Source: Cristatella mucedo
Lineage: Eukaryota > Bryozoa > Phylactolaemata > Cristatellidae
Direction of reading: 5' to 3'
Assembly: GCA_009760855.2 (NCBI GenBank)
Contig: WPIO01000026.1
Location: 1-64,000 of the forward strand
Length of the DNA: 64,000 nucleotides
Shown: positions 20,901 to 60,784 of the stretch, in pieces
Layout: each line of letters opens with the position of its first letter
How positions within the stretch are numbered: the stretch's first letter is position 1
Notes under the pieces: generated by a model
Database searches by the model: none
What the model was told of the DNA's origin: nothing
What the model saw: the letters and a program-made list of their open reading frames with translations, nothing else
Program-made: the position numbers and the translations under genes

Positions 20901-22489
20901 AACAGCATCATTTCAATTGTGGCAATTAAAAAATAAAGCCTTAGCAGCTTTCAACCCACTCCACCATGCAGTAAGTAATTTCCTACTGCAAGACTAGAGC
21001 CCAAAACCTAGATCGTGAAACGTGAGTACCTAACCCCTGAGCTAAGATCCAGTGTGTGCACTCATGCACGTGAGCCCGACCTGATTACGGATGCTGCCTA
21101 GATACAAGCCACAGGTCGTAACGATGCATCAACTGAGCAGGACACGTGTCCACCTTAGAACTGCAAGCAAATGATCCTCTGCTAGCTGCATTTTAGTCAC
21201 TAAAGAACTCTATTGCAGGCCACACCTAGCTTATCGACCTGCTGACCTTTTCAAGATCTTCCTGAAACGTGCCTCGGGATTTCTAGCCGATGAACTATGA
21301 CCAGCCCACAAAAAGATACTGTGGCCCTTGCGGTTGCTCTTCACGACCTCGGTAACGATGTCATGGGTTCGAATTCTGCGGTGGGCGATTCTTTATTGCC
21401 ACTGCAAGCGGTGGTGATGGCCTTTAAGGCTTTTCTGTCGCTAAACAAAAGAGGCCGTTAAATCAGCTATAATTCTTTTACCTAACAAACGCGACTGCAC
21501 AACGTCAAATCAGGCATTTAGTGCACAGAATCCGTACTGTCAGGCTGAAAGCTGATGTTTGCAGTTTCAGAGAACTACGGCCTACGTAGCAGCACAAGAG
21601 TGCCGATATGCTAGAAACCACGCGATCCAACAGAACCTCTGCTGCGTGCTGCAGATGGAGAGAGCCTCCGAGGTCGATCGAGCACCGGCAGCCTATGCAT
21701 GGGTAACGGTTTACTTGCAGAGCAACAGAGACCCCGACCTCGCTGGCCCTATCACCATGCTTGCTCCAGTAGTGGGCAGATATATAGTGGTTCACGTCTG
21801 GCAACGAGACGAAGACGGCACAAAGAAAACGGCAGTCGCCAGTAATTCATTAAAACGGGGCGTCAAGATTGGGCGAACGCTTTTGGCAACGGGTGTGCAC
21901 TTTCTGAATTAATCGGCAGACTGCAACACGCTGCACTTTTACTGACACGTGTTCTTTCAGGTCGACTCTTAGGTACGATTATTTCACCAGGAGTTCCCAA
22001 TAATTTCGAACAAGTCCTGACAGCGAGTCAGGTGGCTGGCTACCTTTAACCCGGGCGACCCGAATGCTGTGGGCACACAATGGGCCTGCTGGCTGCAGGC
22101 GCGCTAGCGGTAGCCACCATCCGTGAAACAGCCATGCGACGGATACGTGGCTCGCGTGTTAAAGGGTAGAGTGCGATACCGGGACGGTCCGAGTAGACGC
22201 AAGCAGCAACAGCGCTCCAAGGACGTCTATAGGGAAAAACACGACCGGCTGACCCATACATAACAGCTTTGAGGTCTGGCTGGAAATCGGCGCTTCCTAT
22301 ATAAGTCTAACACGCTGGGCGACGGAGACGTGAGCTTTCTTAGGCGACCGGTGGCGAGCAAGATTCGCGGTGGCATTAAAAGAAAACGTTAAAATATTCG
22401 GCCGCAAGCTGGATTTTCCACCACTAGCCTGGGTCACGCAGCACAGCTAAATTAGGCCACTTACTTTGGAAGTCTGTCACGGGGATCAT
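14849..22489 (-). CDS. GOLT1: GOLT1/GOT1 vesicle-transport protein, whole gene (5 exons)
   Basis: The coding exons are 22489-22465, 19535-19444, 15553-15375, 15127-15046 and 14887-14849. They join in consistent phase into a 138-residue protein (417 nt with stop), the length I recall for GOT1B. GOT1 is a small four-helix membrane protein of early Golgi/COPII vesicles acting in ER-Golgi traffic. Conserved blocks are [69 protein letters not shown] and [14 protein letters not shown]. Helices lie at roughly residues 10-30, 33-52, 68-86 and 88-110. Intron 1 holds LINE and SINE copies. Intron 2 holds a foldback element and a minisatellite. Orthology with GOLT1A or GOLT1B individually cannot be decided. 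Confidence 0.95.
14942..14947 (-). terminator. AATAAA inside GOLT1 intron 4
   Basis: On the minus strand the hexamer lies 24 bases beyond a stop codon (14971) reached if intron 4 is not removed. It could produce a shorter transcript ending in an alternative hydrophobic C-terminus. Confidence 0.45.
15046..15127 (-). CDS. GOLT1: GOLT1 exon 4
   Basis: The acceptor is TTTTTCTTGCAG and the donor TGG|GTGAGT. The 82-nt exon encodes [20 protein letters not shown] then NLPGLSW (residues 99-126). It enters at phase 2 and leaves at phase 0. The family's Arg before GFF is Ser here. Confidence 0.93.
15375..15553 (-). CDS. GOLT1: GOLT1 exon 3
   Basis: The acceptor is CATTGTTGTAG and the donor TTTTCAG|GTATTT. 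The 179-nt exon encodes residues 40-98, holding the diagnostic [17 protein letters not shown] block and the third and fourth hydrophobic segments. Confidence 0.97.
16108..16171. repeat. (AC)n microsatellite
   Basis: ACAAAC repeats grading into pure AC, within GOLT1 intron 2. Confidence 0.9.
16803..17751. mobile_element. Foldback element, copy E1
   Basis: Two arms of about 440 bp (16803-17240 and 17317-17751) are imperfect reverse complements around a spacer of about 76 bp. The ends read GGGGAAAAGTCAAGAAAATAC and its complement. The flanks are TTAT (16799-16802) and TTAA (17752-17755), suggesting a 4-bp target duplication. It has no coding capacity. A second copy lies at 45379-46484. It looks like a MITE-type, non-autonomous DNA transposon. 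It lies in GOLT1 intron 2 and would form a long hairpin in the pre-mRNA. Confidence 0.85.
17918..17963. repeat. (GA)n microsatellite
   Basis: A pure GA run in GOLT1 intron 2. Confidence 0.95.
18197..19100. repeat. 16-bp minisatellite, about 56 copies
   Basis: The unit is GAACATGGAGCGGKTC. Three ordered blocks are visible: GAGCGGTTC units (18201-18344), GAGCGGGTC units (18345-18784, one reversion near 18710) and GAACGGGTC units (18785-19100), with a few 14- to 17-bp variants. The unit has no stop codon in any of the six frames, so all frames are open across the array; these are not genes. It lies in GOLT1 intron 2. Confidence 0.97.
19444..19535 (-). CDS. GOLT1: GOLT1 exon 2
   Basis: The acceptor is TTTTGAATTTTAG and the donor AAT|GTGAGT. 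The 92-nt exon completes Lys9 and encodes [20 protein letters not shown] then [10 protein letters not shown], the first helix and the start of the second. A longer minus-strand frame over the same DNA is a shadow. Confidence 0.96.
19583..20010 (-). mobile_element. LINE 3' fragment
   Basis: It begins with an ATAATAATAATA tail at 19583. Its 3' UTR matches 8820-9010 and 13960-14160, and a decayed C-terminal ORF block runs to about 20010 (GATGCATACGACTTAC..). It lies in GOLT1 intron 1. Confidence 0.65.
20246..20282. repeat. (GAGT)n/(GA)n microsatellite
   Basis: GAGT repeats grade into GA. Confidence 0.9.
20744..20900 (+). mobile_element. SINE-B copy
   Basis: The tRNA-like head (A-box region GTTTCGTCCAGCGGTTAAGG, B-box-like GGGCTCGAGCCC) is followed by GGCATATGTGAAGCGCCTGA and the LINE-like hairpin tail AGAGATTAAGTTCTCT..GGCACTATACAAATGAA, ending AT-rich. 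The same layout is found at 45558 and, inverted, at 60785. Confidence 0.85.
20920..21055 (-). mobile_element. Degenerate SINE-A copy
   Basis: The reverse complement retains GTACTCACGTTTCACGATCTAG and a TGCTAAGGCT...-like body. Strongly decayed. Confidence 0.4.
21318..21480 (+). mobile_element. SINE-A copy
   Basis: CACGACCTCGGTAACG..GTCATGGGTTCGAATTCTGC (B box) is followed by the body CACTGCAAGCGGTGGTGATG, CTTTTCTGTCGCTAAACAAA and the end GAGGCCGTTAAATCAGCTA. It lies in GOLT1 intron 1. Confidence 0.8.
22465..22489 (-). CDS. GOLT1: GOLT1 exon 1 (start codon)
   Basis: The 25-nt coding part is ATG ATC CCC GTG ACA GAC TTC CAA A followed by the donor GTAAGT, giving MIPVTDFQ and the first base of Lys9. 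This fits the family start (M-I-S-L-T-D-x-Q-K-I-G). The ATG context AAAAATGA is acceptable. Confidence 0.93.
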
Positions 22490-22700
22490 TTTTGGTTAGA
22501 ACGGGAGCGGTATTCAAAACGCGCTACGACCTGACAGCAGAAAGGTCCGAGCGCAGCGGTGCACCAGCGGGGGTTAAGGGTACGTGGACACCGCTTTGCT
22601 ATACGTCGCCTCCCGTAGTAAAGTTCTTTCCGGCAGACGGGCAATTATCTGGCGTCGCTGCCGTTAGTGCTCCTCTCTTCCATCCCGACGCAATGTAAGC
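22490..22700 (-). promoter_or_regulatory. Probable GOLT1 5' UTR and promoter region
   Basis: The DNA just upstream of the start codon is GC- and CpG-richer than its surroundings, as is common for housekeeping promoters. No TATA box or defined factor site can be assigned. The transcription start is inferred only from position. Confidence 0.4.
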
Positions 22701-23192
22701 GCTGGCGTCGCGCTGGTCACCGTAGTGCTTAATTATCTAGCTAAATGTGTGATAAGAAACGTTTTAGCCAATTGCTGGATGTCGGCGACGTCAGCTTGTG
22801 CAGTGTCGGGCGAACAACGACCGCGATTTGCGTCGCCTTCCCCTCTTCCGTCGCTGCTACTGGAGAGGGGGTGCGCCGCGCTGCGGCTCAGCGGCAAATT
22901 TTTTCTTTTTATTCAAATTGCAACAAAGGACGAGGTCGGATAAGTAATACTGGTCAGGATTGACACATGTCATACACTAAAAATAGGCGACTCGTCCATA
23001 GCGTGGAAAGGCCTTGACCAGTTCGACGTTTCAGTCAACATTCGTCAGGTCCACTGAATACGCTCTGCATGCGAAAAGAATAAACGTCGCATGGAAATTA
23101 ATTCTGTGTAGTAAGAATTGGTGATCGCGTCACCCCCGTGAGTGTCTAACACAATGCAGCTTCTGTATCTTACTGATAGGCGGACGAATTCC
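22701..23192. other. No gene recognised
   Basis: GC-richer flank of the GOLT1 promoter. Two overlapping plus-strand open frames (22725-22963) have no recognisable product. Confidence 0.45.
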
Positions 23193-24310
23193 TAATAATA
23201 ATAATAATGTATTTGTATAACGCTCCCAAAAAACTTAATCTCTTTTTAGGCACTATAATTATACTGAAAAAGAAGTATAATTGAATGGTTAGTCGTAAAA
23301 TCCTCAATTTCAACAAGCATAAGATGGTTAGAGGTGACATACACCGGGTTAGCACACAAAAGACGAATCACATTGACCCACTAAATGCTGTGATAAATAG
23401 TTGCATTTTAGCTTATTTTTAAATGTGGTCAAGTCAGGGAATGCCGCGACACCAGTCGGAAATGAGTTTCAGGCTTTGGGAGCATACAAACTAAAGACAT
23501 GGTCTCCACAAAATATTTGAGGTTCTTACGAGGTATAGGTAAACAACTAAATTCCGAAAAGTGGGTGTTGCGATGCTTAGCCTGGTGGGGGAGTAGGACT
23601 GATAGGTAAGCTGGAGTCACAGAATGAAGGGGCCTAAAAGTGAGTGACAAAACCTTGAAGTCGATGCGCTGCTTGACTGTTAGCCAGTGCAGGTCGACGA
23701 GAAATGGTGTGCTGTGGCAGCTGCGACGCTCACGACAGACAAGCCTAGCTGCAGAGTTTTGCACCAGTTGTAAGTACCTGATTGCACAGGCTGGTTGACC
23801 AGCACGCAGGAGTCGAGACGGGATGTCACAAATACATGGACCAATTTAGATGTAGTATCCCTATCGACCCAATCTAAGCAACCCCAAATTTTAGCAATGT
23901 TATGAAGCGGAAAGGAGTAAGACTTGACAGTGGAGCTGATGTGGTTGTCTAATGAAAAGTCACTTTACATCAGGAGACCTAGATTTCGTACAGATGCTAC
24001 AGAAGATATCTTGAGCGTTAAGCTTTCCAATTTCTGAATCACACTTGGTTCACCATAATCAGTAAGTGGATTTTTTCATCATTCAGTTTGGGAAAGTTTG
24101 CTGCCATCCGTGTGCGGATGTCATTAATACATGTAGCAAGGTAGTTGAGAAATTTTGTCGAGCTGCAGGGCATAAAAAGATCAAAGCAAATGTACAGTTG
24201 AGTGTTGTCTGCGTAGAAGTGAAAGCCTGGATTGTGCTTGGCGATTGCATCGGCAGAAGGGATAATATAAACTGTGAAAAGAAGTAGATCAAGCACAGAG
24301 CCCCGAGGTA
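23193..24310 (-). mobile_element. 5'-truncated LINE copy
   Basis: On the minus strand: RT palm remnant at 24296-24039 ([20 protein letters not shown], altered box FYADNTQLY), C-terminal block at 23764-23429 (NSAARLVCRERRSCH, LTVKQRIDFKVLSLTF), 3' UTR, hairpin tail and (TAA)n end at 23193-23210. Frameshifted and dead. Confidence 0.88.
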
Positions 24311-24439
24311 CCCGTTACTTCAGTGGTTCTTGGATGATTATAAATGTCTCGCAGGTAGTGCTCACGGCTGCCATTACAATCTGATTCGAAGCTCCTTTGG
24401 CCAAGCAGCCTCGGCGAACCCAGTGATGGTAATTAAAAT

Positions 24440-24510
24440 ATGTAATAAGACATTTGCACGGCGCCTTAAGAGAACTAGATCTCTTTATAGGCAGTGTGCG
24501 TGTGCAGTAG
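24440..24510 (-). mobile_element. Isolated LINE/SINE-B tail
   Basis: GGCGCCTTAAGAGAACTAGATCTCTTTATAGGC is the inverted hairpin tail, here without adjoining ORF sequence. Confidence 0.55.
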
Positions 24511-26281
24511 TGAAATGGCTACTGGTATTAGTCTGTCCTCAATTATTAATTTCCCATTAGCGGTTTCTGAATTATGATTAGTAAGGACTGCGTGTATCAT
24601 AATCCTTGGTACGTACCTAAGGTATTGCTATTTTCGATAGTTGTAAAGTCTAGCTGGCAGAAAACTTGCTAACTGCACAGGCGTGGCTCGAGCTATGGAA
24701 GAAACAACCAGACATCAAGCGCATGGACTAGATGCGAGTTTTTGATTGTTGTAACGATCTGCTGTCGTCAATAGCCATGCTTCGAGGCACTACTTCTATC
24801 AGTATTCGGTTGCGCTATAGTGTATGGTAAAAACTTTAGTTCTTAAGTTTGCATGCATAAACAGCAGCAGCAAGCCACTTTTCGATTCTGCAAAATCTCT
24901 CAGTCTGTCACATTCTGTGCGACAACTCCATTGAACTTAAGTACCATTAGCAGATCTGTTAATTTGTTTGAGGAGTTATTTAGATCGTATCGTTTAGCTT
25001 AGAGTGCATTGGTCAGCAAAAACTTATTAATAACAAAAATAGAGATTTTCTTCTTTAACTGAGCTGATAGTGTATAGTCCCAATTACAGAGTACTTTTTA
25101 AGTAGCTTCCTAGGATAGTTGCGGAACTCTATTATTATCGAAAACTTGATAGAATCCTAGGAAAATAAACACGGATAATTGCGATATGAGAAAAATACCT
25201 TCTTGAAGCTGGCTTCTTGTGCTTGACTACAACGCCGCTGCCTCCTTTAAGCAACGTGTGAAGGCTAACTTCCAGATATGATTGGCTGATTCAGGAACGG
25301 TATCGATGCAGCCACCTTTAAAAGGATTGCTGAAACTTAAACGAATTCTTGGCTTCGTAATTAAGTCTTGTTTTCGGTCATTGGGCATACAGCACTGCCT
25401 CCACTCCTTACCTAAAAGTATGTAATAAACAGCATCAAATGCGTACCCACAACTTTTTAAAGTTAGGCTTAAACATTTCAGTCTCTAGGTCACATGGTTA
25501 GAAGGAAAAAAGAAACGATAGAAAGGAAATTCTTAAATTTCTGTAAATAAAATTATAATCCTATAAAAATAATGGATACCTAACTAGCTAAAAGAATTGG
25601 TTATAACGTACACAACAAAAATTTACCGGACTTAAAGAAATGTGACGGACTAACGGTAGAACGTGTATTGCCTTCCGCCACGAAGCGAACCTGCAGCCTC
25701 AGGTTTTGGGACAAATGCCTTACCTACTGAGCTATGGAGACTAGTTTCGATATCACAGCCCAGGTAACCTATTCATGGAATCTATGAACTTTGTGACAAG
25801 GTATAACATCTAAGTGTCCAAGTAATCTTCAAGATCAAAATTCCAACTGCACCTATAGATAATTGCTAAGCAAAAAATGTGCTTGCATGCAATCATAAAA
25901 GACCCTGTGCTCACAATGCATTTGTGTACTGGCATCTGAGGTGTTTCTAAATTTTTCGCAGTTAGTTTACTGCATTAAATAGATAAAGTGGCTGCTATTG
26001 ATCAGAATAATTCATGCTGACCTACAGAACACTCCTGGAAAAATTTGTCCATCGATAATTGCTACTAGTACGTGCACCCCAGTGCAGTGCGTTTGACATA
26101 CTTTTGAGTAGGAGCTTCTTTACTACTATACGTACAATATTTTTTACTCTATCTTTATAGCCGAGTATTAAGTGCTGTTTCGCAATTGCTCACGCCTCGC
26201 AAATATTGTGGATTGCTGCTACCCTCCCAGAAACTTTGTTTTGGTGATCATAGCATTGATAGATTTTAAAATTTGCTTTTT
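24511..26281. other. Repeat-poor AT-rich stretch; degenerate tRNA-like head at 25675-25745
   Basis: I see no exon or RNA gene. On the minus strand 25745-25675 reads like a SINE-A head (GAGCTCAGTAGGTAAGGC...CCTGAGGCTGCAGGTTCG) with no body attached. Confidence 0.45.
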
Positions 26282-26908
26282 CTAGAACATGACAACTACA
26301 GCCGTGGCCAAAGGTCTGAGGTCAAATAGGAAAAGCTCACAATTTGGTAAACAAAATTTATTTTCTGCACGTGCACTCTTTGGTTGCACCTCAAAAAGGA
26401 TTACAACAAGGCCAAGACCTTGCCGGACGCCTTGAGATATAACGGTGAATCCGGCCGGGAGGTTAACAGATACTCCAACATGACGGCATTCATGACGGGT
26501 CTCCAAGATAATTGTATCAAGTTTCCCATATATCTTTGCCTTCGGACAGCGGAGGGGGGCTGAAATGATCACTACCATAGGCAGGACTGGCCACATCGGA
26601 CAGAGTTATATATGTTTGGTGCAACAGTGTCAAGTGGAAGCTACTTCAAGATTCCGCAAGGTGCTGACGCCATCGCTAAACATCAAACTAGACCTTGTGA
26701 AATAAGTCATCACAGCTTTACGTAAGGTGTCGCAGCCTTCACGTGCCATTGAAAAATTTTCAATAAGCTGATTGAGGCAAAGGTAAAAGCTTATGCTTTT
26801 GTGGAACCACAGATAAAGACGATTTTTGAGTGTAAAGAATGCCCCAAGAAGCTCGCTAGTAACGAGAAAACGAGCTTCGTCCCAGTGGTGTTGGGGCTTC
26901 CTGTGCAA
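26282..26908 (-). pseudogene. Two unidentified same-frame ORFs separated by stops
   Basis: On the minus strand, frames of 92 codons (26908-26630) and 104 codons (26596-26282) share one reading frame and are separated by only two stop codons, about 11 codons apart. The first contains HHWDEARFLVTSELLGAF and the second HECRHVGVSVNLPAGF. I recognise neither. This may be a decayed retro-element or gene copy of about 210 codons. Two exons with a tiny intron are less likely because no phase-matched splice pair was found. Confidence 0.3.
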
Positions 26909-27117
26909 TCACAAGGTAGAAAACTATGTAGAGCTGGCTGAGACTACCGTGAATAATTACGGCATAGTGGGTTGTGGAATGTCTTTAGAAGTCCATGTAC
27001 TAAGTTCTCATCTTAATAAATTCAAGGAGAGAGTGAGTCTTACTCGGACTACTTACAGGGCGAGTGCTTCCACCAGGACTCACTGAACTTGTAATGCAGC
27101 TAATACCGATATTATTG

Positions 27118-27480
27118 GTGAGCCGTGATGGCACACTAGGTAAGGTGGTTGCTTTCACGACCTCACTCCCGAGGTCGTGGGTTCGATTCCGGCAGTGGGC
27201 GATCCTGCTATGCTTCCCACTTTCTCTTTGTTGCGTGAGACGAAGTCTGTTGGCTACCGAATGCGTACCGAAAGCCGCTTAGGCTGTGAGTGCGCTATAC
27301 AAAACTCTCCTGCGTAACACCCACATGGTCTTTATGACTTTGTGGAGTTACTGACGGAGATACATACATACATACATACATACATACATACATACATACA
27401 TACATACATACTTTATCTGAAAGCTGTGGTGATAGCCGTAAAGGCTCTTCTGTCACTATACAAAAAAAAGGCTGTTTAAT
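27118..27480 (+). mobile_element. Composite SINE: A-type head, C-type body, CATA repeat, A-type body
   Basis: The head GAGCCGTGATGGCACACTAG and B-box-like GGGTTCGATTCC continue into the C body (TGCGTGAGACGAAGTCTG..GCTACCGAATGCGTACC) and (CATA)n. The DNA then resumes with the A body (GTGGTGATAGCCGTAAAGG, CTTCTGTCACTATAC, GGCTGTTTAATCAGCTAG). Confidence 0.75.
27361..27412. repeat. (CATA)13 microsatellite
   Basis: A pure tetranucleotide run at the 3' end of the SINE-C body. The same GGAGATACATAC end occurs at 9757. Confidence 0.95.
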
Positions 27481-27489
27481 CAGCTAGGA

Positions 27490-28056
27490 TTTTTTTTTAT
27501 ACCGAGCGAACGTGATGGGAGACTACATTTGGTGCTGATTAGTTACATTTTCCAGTAAAATCGTAAACCTTGAAAAAATACTCATGTCTATTATTGCGAA
27601 AATTTGTTATAGCTTCCACATTAATGAATCTTAACTTTGATGTTAATTTTTTGTGACTAGATGCGAATCAAAGACACGAATTTGTCTTTTTTCTCAATGA
27701 AAATTTGCATAATTTTAAATGTGTTACTGTTCTGGTCATGAAGTCAAGTTTGCGGAGAATAATGGCCATTTTTATACTTTGAGGCATAAGCATTTGTAAA
27801 ATGACACTTACTACCCAGGAGCATGAATTGATAAGTTAGAGTTATCTCAGCACGCGTGTGCGCGAAATACAAGTAAACAATTAAACCTGCGTTTAAGAAG
27901 ACTTCCTGTTAGATCATCAGTTGCATCAGGTACTCAATAGCTATCCTCTTTGCTGACGTTCGTTTTCTGGTCTTGCTAATCCGTGCCCTGTTGTCTCTGC
28001 TCAGGCGCACGGGCAGAGGTCGTCTAGCATACCTTATTTTATTAGGTTGCTGACTC
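27490..28056. other. No feature recognised
   Basis: AT-rich non-coding sequence. Confidence 0.5.
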
Positions 28057-28271
28057 GTGCGAGGTGAGTATTGCATTTCGGAATTAATCGAAACTAGATT
28101 CGCCGGTCAGCGGCTAATGACTGAACAAGCTTTCCCTGACGTTAGCTTGTTGCATGTATTCTCTTTTTCCTCTCGCCAACCATTTCATGCATGCAAGAAA
28201 GCGAACGCTATTTATTACGTTTGTCAAAACGAATTAATGCCCCCCTTGAGATGGACTATCAGACTGTAAAA

Positions 28272-28478
28272 ATGGCAACACTCTCGGACCACCTTTATCC
28301 AAGGAGAGTGGCAGTCAGGCGGGTGCAGTTATCGTTGCAAAGTTATCTTTCTTGGGCTGTACAACTACTAAGGAAGCCTCATCGGATAGTGGATGAGCCC
28401 TGCGAGCTAGGTCAATCTATTCTGGACGCTCTCCATCGACAACTATCTGTGCACGTACGTACGATTGTGGCACTATAG
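28272..28478 (+). CDS. Possible first exon or small ORF, unidentified
   Basis: An ATG in strong context (AAAATGG) opens MATLSDHLYPRRVAVRRVQL, followed by SYLSWAVQLLRKPHRIVDEP. A donor-like CAC|GTACGT occurs at 28455. No downstream exon was identified. The composition resembles protein, but no domain is recognisable. Confidence 0.25.
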   Translation: MATLSDHLYPRRVAVRRVQLSLQSYLSWAVQLLRKPHRIVDEPCELGQSILDALHRQLSVHVRTIVAL

Positions 28479-28479
28479 A

Positions 28480-29180
28480 CGGAGTAAATATATAGCTTCT
28501 CAAGGTAAATAAAAAATTTGAGGTATCTTAAAAAAGTTAACGGCTAAAATTAAGGGGCTCCGCAGTCGGGGGTGATCGGCTTACCAGCTCAACCATAACT
28601 CAACAAACAATTAAATCGAGCTTAAATACAGAAACCAAATAACTTCAAAGTAACGTTCCCAAAATTTTAATTAGTAGAAAATTCTAGAATTCTATATCCA
28701 CCAAGCGCTGTATGTGAGAGGTCGCCAGCAATGCACGCAAGCATTTCACAAGTGATAATCTGCCGAAAAAAACAATCGTACACTATGAGAGCAAGCGAGT
28801 TGTTTTTCAATGCCCTCCATGAGTTCGACTAAAACCGCAAAGCTACCGTCATGCTGAGCACGGAAATGAGATAGAGAAACTGAATGGCGATGCCTTGGTC
28901 AATGCCAGAGTCCGGCGAGAATGCAGCGACAACCTTTGGACGCTGATGACAGTGAGGGCGGCAGTGGCAATGGAAGGTGAGGAGCTGCCATTTGCTGATA
29001 ATGAGCCTGCCCGCTCTTACCCGTTCGGACCAACCGGACGAGTTTTTTCTTTCGCGTGAGCATGACGCATTACTTGAGATAGGTCTATCGGTCAGAGCTC
29101 AGAGCCAATATAAGAATACAGGGGAGCTCACTTGAAGCAGGCCGAAAAATGGAGTGGGCAGACCGACGACTACACAGGAA
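28480..29180. other. No gene recognised
   Basis: Non-coding flank of the ADGRA 3' end. Short open frames only. Confidence 0.45.
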
Positions 29181-29184
29181 TTCA

Positions 29185-29370
29185 GCATGATTCGTCCCAG
29201 GGTCTTAGCCCAAGTAGAAGGTGCTCTCATTTTGCGACCCAGTTCGCAGGTTCGAATTCTCCAGCAGGAAACCCAGCGCATCCCACGACTGCAGGGTGGT
29301 GGGCTAGCCCCTGGAATTCTTCTGGCTATACACAAACGAGGCTATTAAATCAGCCGACCGTTACTTTTTT
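29185..29370 (+). mobile_element. SINE-A copy
   Basis: The head with the B-box-like CAGGTTCGAATTCTCC is followed by a degenerate body and the end CGAGGCTATTAAATCAGCCGA. Confidence 0.65.
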
Positions 29371-29402
29371 ACTTTGCCGGTTATTATATGACCCCGTGAG
29401 GC

Positions 29403-29408
29403 TTTATT
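29403..29408 (-). terminator. Candidate ADGRA poly(A) signal
   Basis: AATAAA on the minus strand lies 364 bases beyond the ADGRA stop codon. It is the first canonical hexamer I see downstream. Confidence 0.45.
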
Positions 29409-29771
29409 CTGGTAAGATATTGCACTGAAATATACAAATCATTCAAATGTAATAAAAAAGGGTACACGTCTTCACAAGAAGAGGTGGGTTATCCGTGTTC
29501 GACCCAGGTGGACGCGTTTCACGAAGGCTACGACTGTGAAAACCGCATTCTCCCACACCGAGAACGAACGACGTCCAAGTACAAACAAAAGCTGCTGCAC
29601 ACGAGCACGGCACGGCCCGGTCAAATAAATAAGCCTCGGCTACTCGCAGTCACGACACGACCACAAGCTGGCAAGGAGCCTCTGCACCAGCAAACCTCTC
29701 TGCAAGCCCAGCAGCGAGCGCTGGCAAGTGAAGGAGGGGGCGAGGGCAAGGTAAGTCGCATGCCTTAGCCG

Positions 29772-58869
<29,098 letters not shown>

Positions 58870-60104
58870 CTGAAACACAGAAAGTCTCAATAGTTAGTTA
58901 TCGCATTCAGCACTGTGGTTTCACTCAGTTGGGCGAGAAGCTAGCTCGATTGCTGCCTCCTTCGAATGCCGGTAGACACATAAATTAGCCAAAAATGCTT
59001 TAAGACAAGGAACCGCTAGCCCTGAAGCTGACGATGCCCTCCCCAAAGGAAAACCCGGATTTAGCAACTGCAGTCATTGCAGCCCTGACACAGACCGAAG
59101 CTAAATAACGGCAGCAGCAGCAGTAGGGCCCGACAGTGAATGGCGGCAGGGTATTGCCAAATCGAATCGGCCAGCACTGTTTCCTTTAGACGCATACGGG
59201 CGGCATGTTCAGTTGTTACCACACCCTTTCTCTCATGCTTGCTCGGTGCACTGTCCTGCTTTCTGCATCGCTAGGAAATGATACACTCGTCCGACCTGTC
59301 CGCAGACATCATCCCAGGGCTGGTCGGCAGTGACTGGCTGGATGGGAGTCGCCCTAACAAGGGCTAACCGAGAAGCGAATTCCCCACCTGGAATCTCTCC
59401 GACGTAGTATATAAACGGTGTGAGCATGCAGCACCAGGACAAAAAATGGTAGCTTAGAACAAATTCGACTGCACACATCGGAGGCAACCACCAACTTCAG
59501 CACCAAACTAGCAGCCACACGGACAAAGTTCGTGGGCACAGCATGAGCAGGAGCAGCTAGCACGGTTTCGTGGCCGATGAAAGAAACACTAAATAGAATC
59601 GCTCAATGATAATTAGACACTGGTCTAGAAGCCAATTTTTCGTTCGAGCTCCGGCTTAATTATTGCCCAGCTTTTGAGTGCATCAGCAAGATGGCCGCAG
59701 CACAACGGCTAGCAGCAGCGACTGAGCACTAGTGATAATGCACCAGACTCGACTGAGGACTCCTGATGAATAGAGTTATACGCTCGAGTCGCCGTGTGGG
59801 TGCCCAATCAATACGACTCGGCCGGCTATGGGACTGTCTTGTACCCTGGCTCTGAATGGCTGCCACAGGTGCAGAGCCACTGCCCCCACAGCTCGGCTGG
59901 CTCGTCGGTAGCGCATTGCCCTCACCCTAGGGCAGGAGCAGCTCAGCCAGGTCCTTTAGGAGATCTAACGTCACCAAACAAGCCATGCACCGGCGTTAGC
60001 AAACCGGTGCCACATCAAAAGTGGGCCTTGCTGCTGCTTGTGTTTCAGCCAGACTAAGAAGCAGCAGCAGGCGTTTATGCATGTCCATAACGTGGTGCAG
60101 GCCG

Positions 60105-60205
60105 AGGGAGAGAGAGAGAGAGAGCAGAGCAGAGCAGAGAGAGGAGAGTAGAAAGAGAGGGAGAGAGAGAGAGGGAGAGACAGACAGACAGACAGACAGA
60201 CAGAG
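60105..60205. repeat. (GA)n/(GACA)n microsatellite
   Basis: GA-rich and AGAGCAGAGCAG units followed by CAGACAGACAGACAGA. Confidence 0.9.
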
Positions 60206-60784
60206 ACAGAGAGGCAGGCCATCGCCGGCAGCTGGGAAGCACGGCCGGCCGAGTGGACCAGTGATTGTGAACACACACACACACGAACACACACATACCA
60301 ATTACACACTAACTAGTGGCTCCATCTAACTAACCGGACACACCTCAGCAGCTCGGTGCAACAGGATGTCGACTCACACTAAGCTCCTGTCGCCCAGCAC
60401 ACTTATTGGCCAAATTGCACTCGGCTCTTTCGGTCAACGATTTTTACCGATGCCAGCGTCCCTCTACCACACGAAAAAAACAGACGCATATCTAGAGCTA
60501 GCTGCCGTGTGACGACCAGCACCAACCCACCCACCAGCTGCTTCGGCTGCCGGGGGAGGGGTGGCAACCAGCTGCAGTGCTGGCAATGCCAGCCAGACCC
60601 GAATAAATCGAATAGGTGTGCCATGCACTGCCGACGTTCGCTCATTCCTGACCTGACGATTAGCTAAATGTGGTTGAGTCACGTCAATAGGGCGGCCACC
60701 TCAGAAAAAAAGGAAAGACAGAATACACAGCACCCATTCTGCCCAGTCCCACACTGACCTTCCCAGTTCACTTAAATATACTTC

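Noticed and set aside
27118-27210. Functional tRNA gene
   Set aside because: A and B box-like motifs are present, but the sequence is the head of a repeated SINE with no clean cloverleaf.
59233-59487. Hydrophobic ORF as ADGRA exon 1
   Set aside because: The good donor gives phase 1, and the phase-2 donor is weak. No LRR N-cap Cys pattern is seen.
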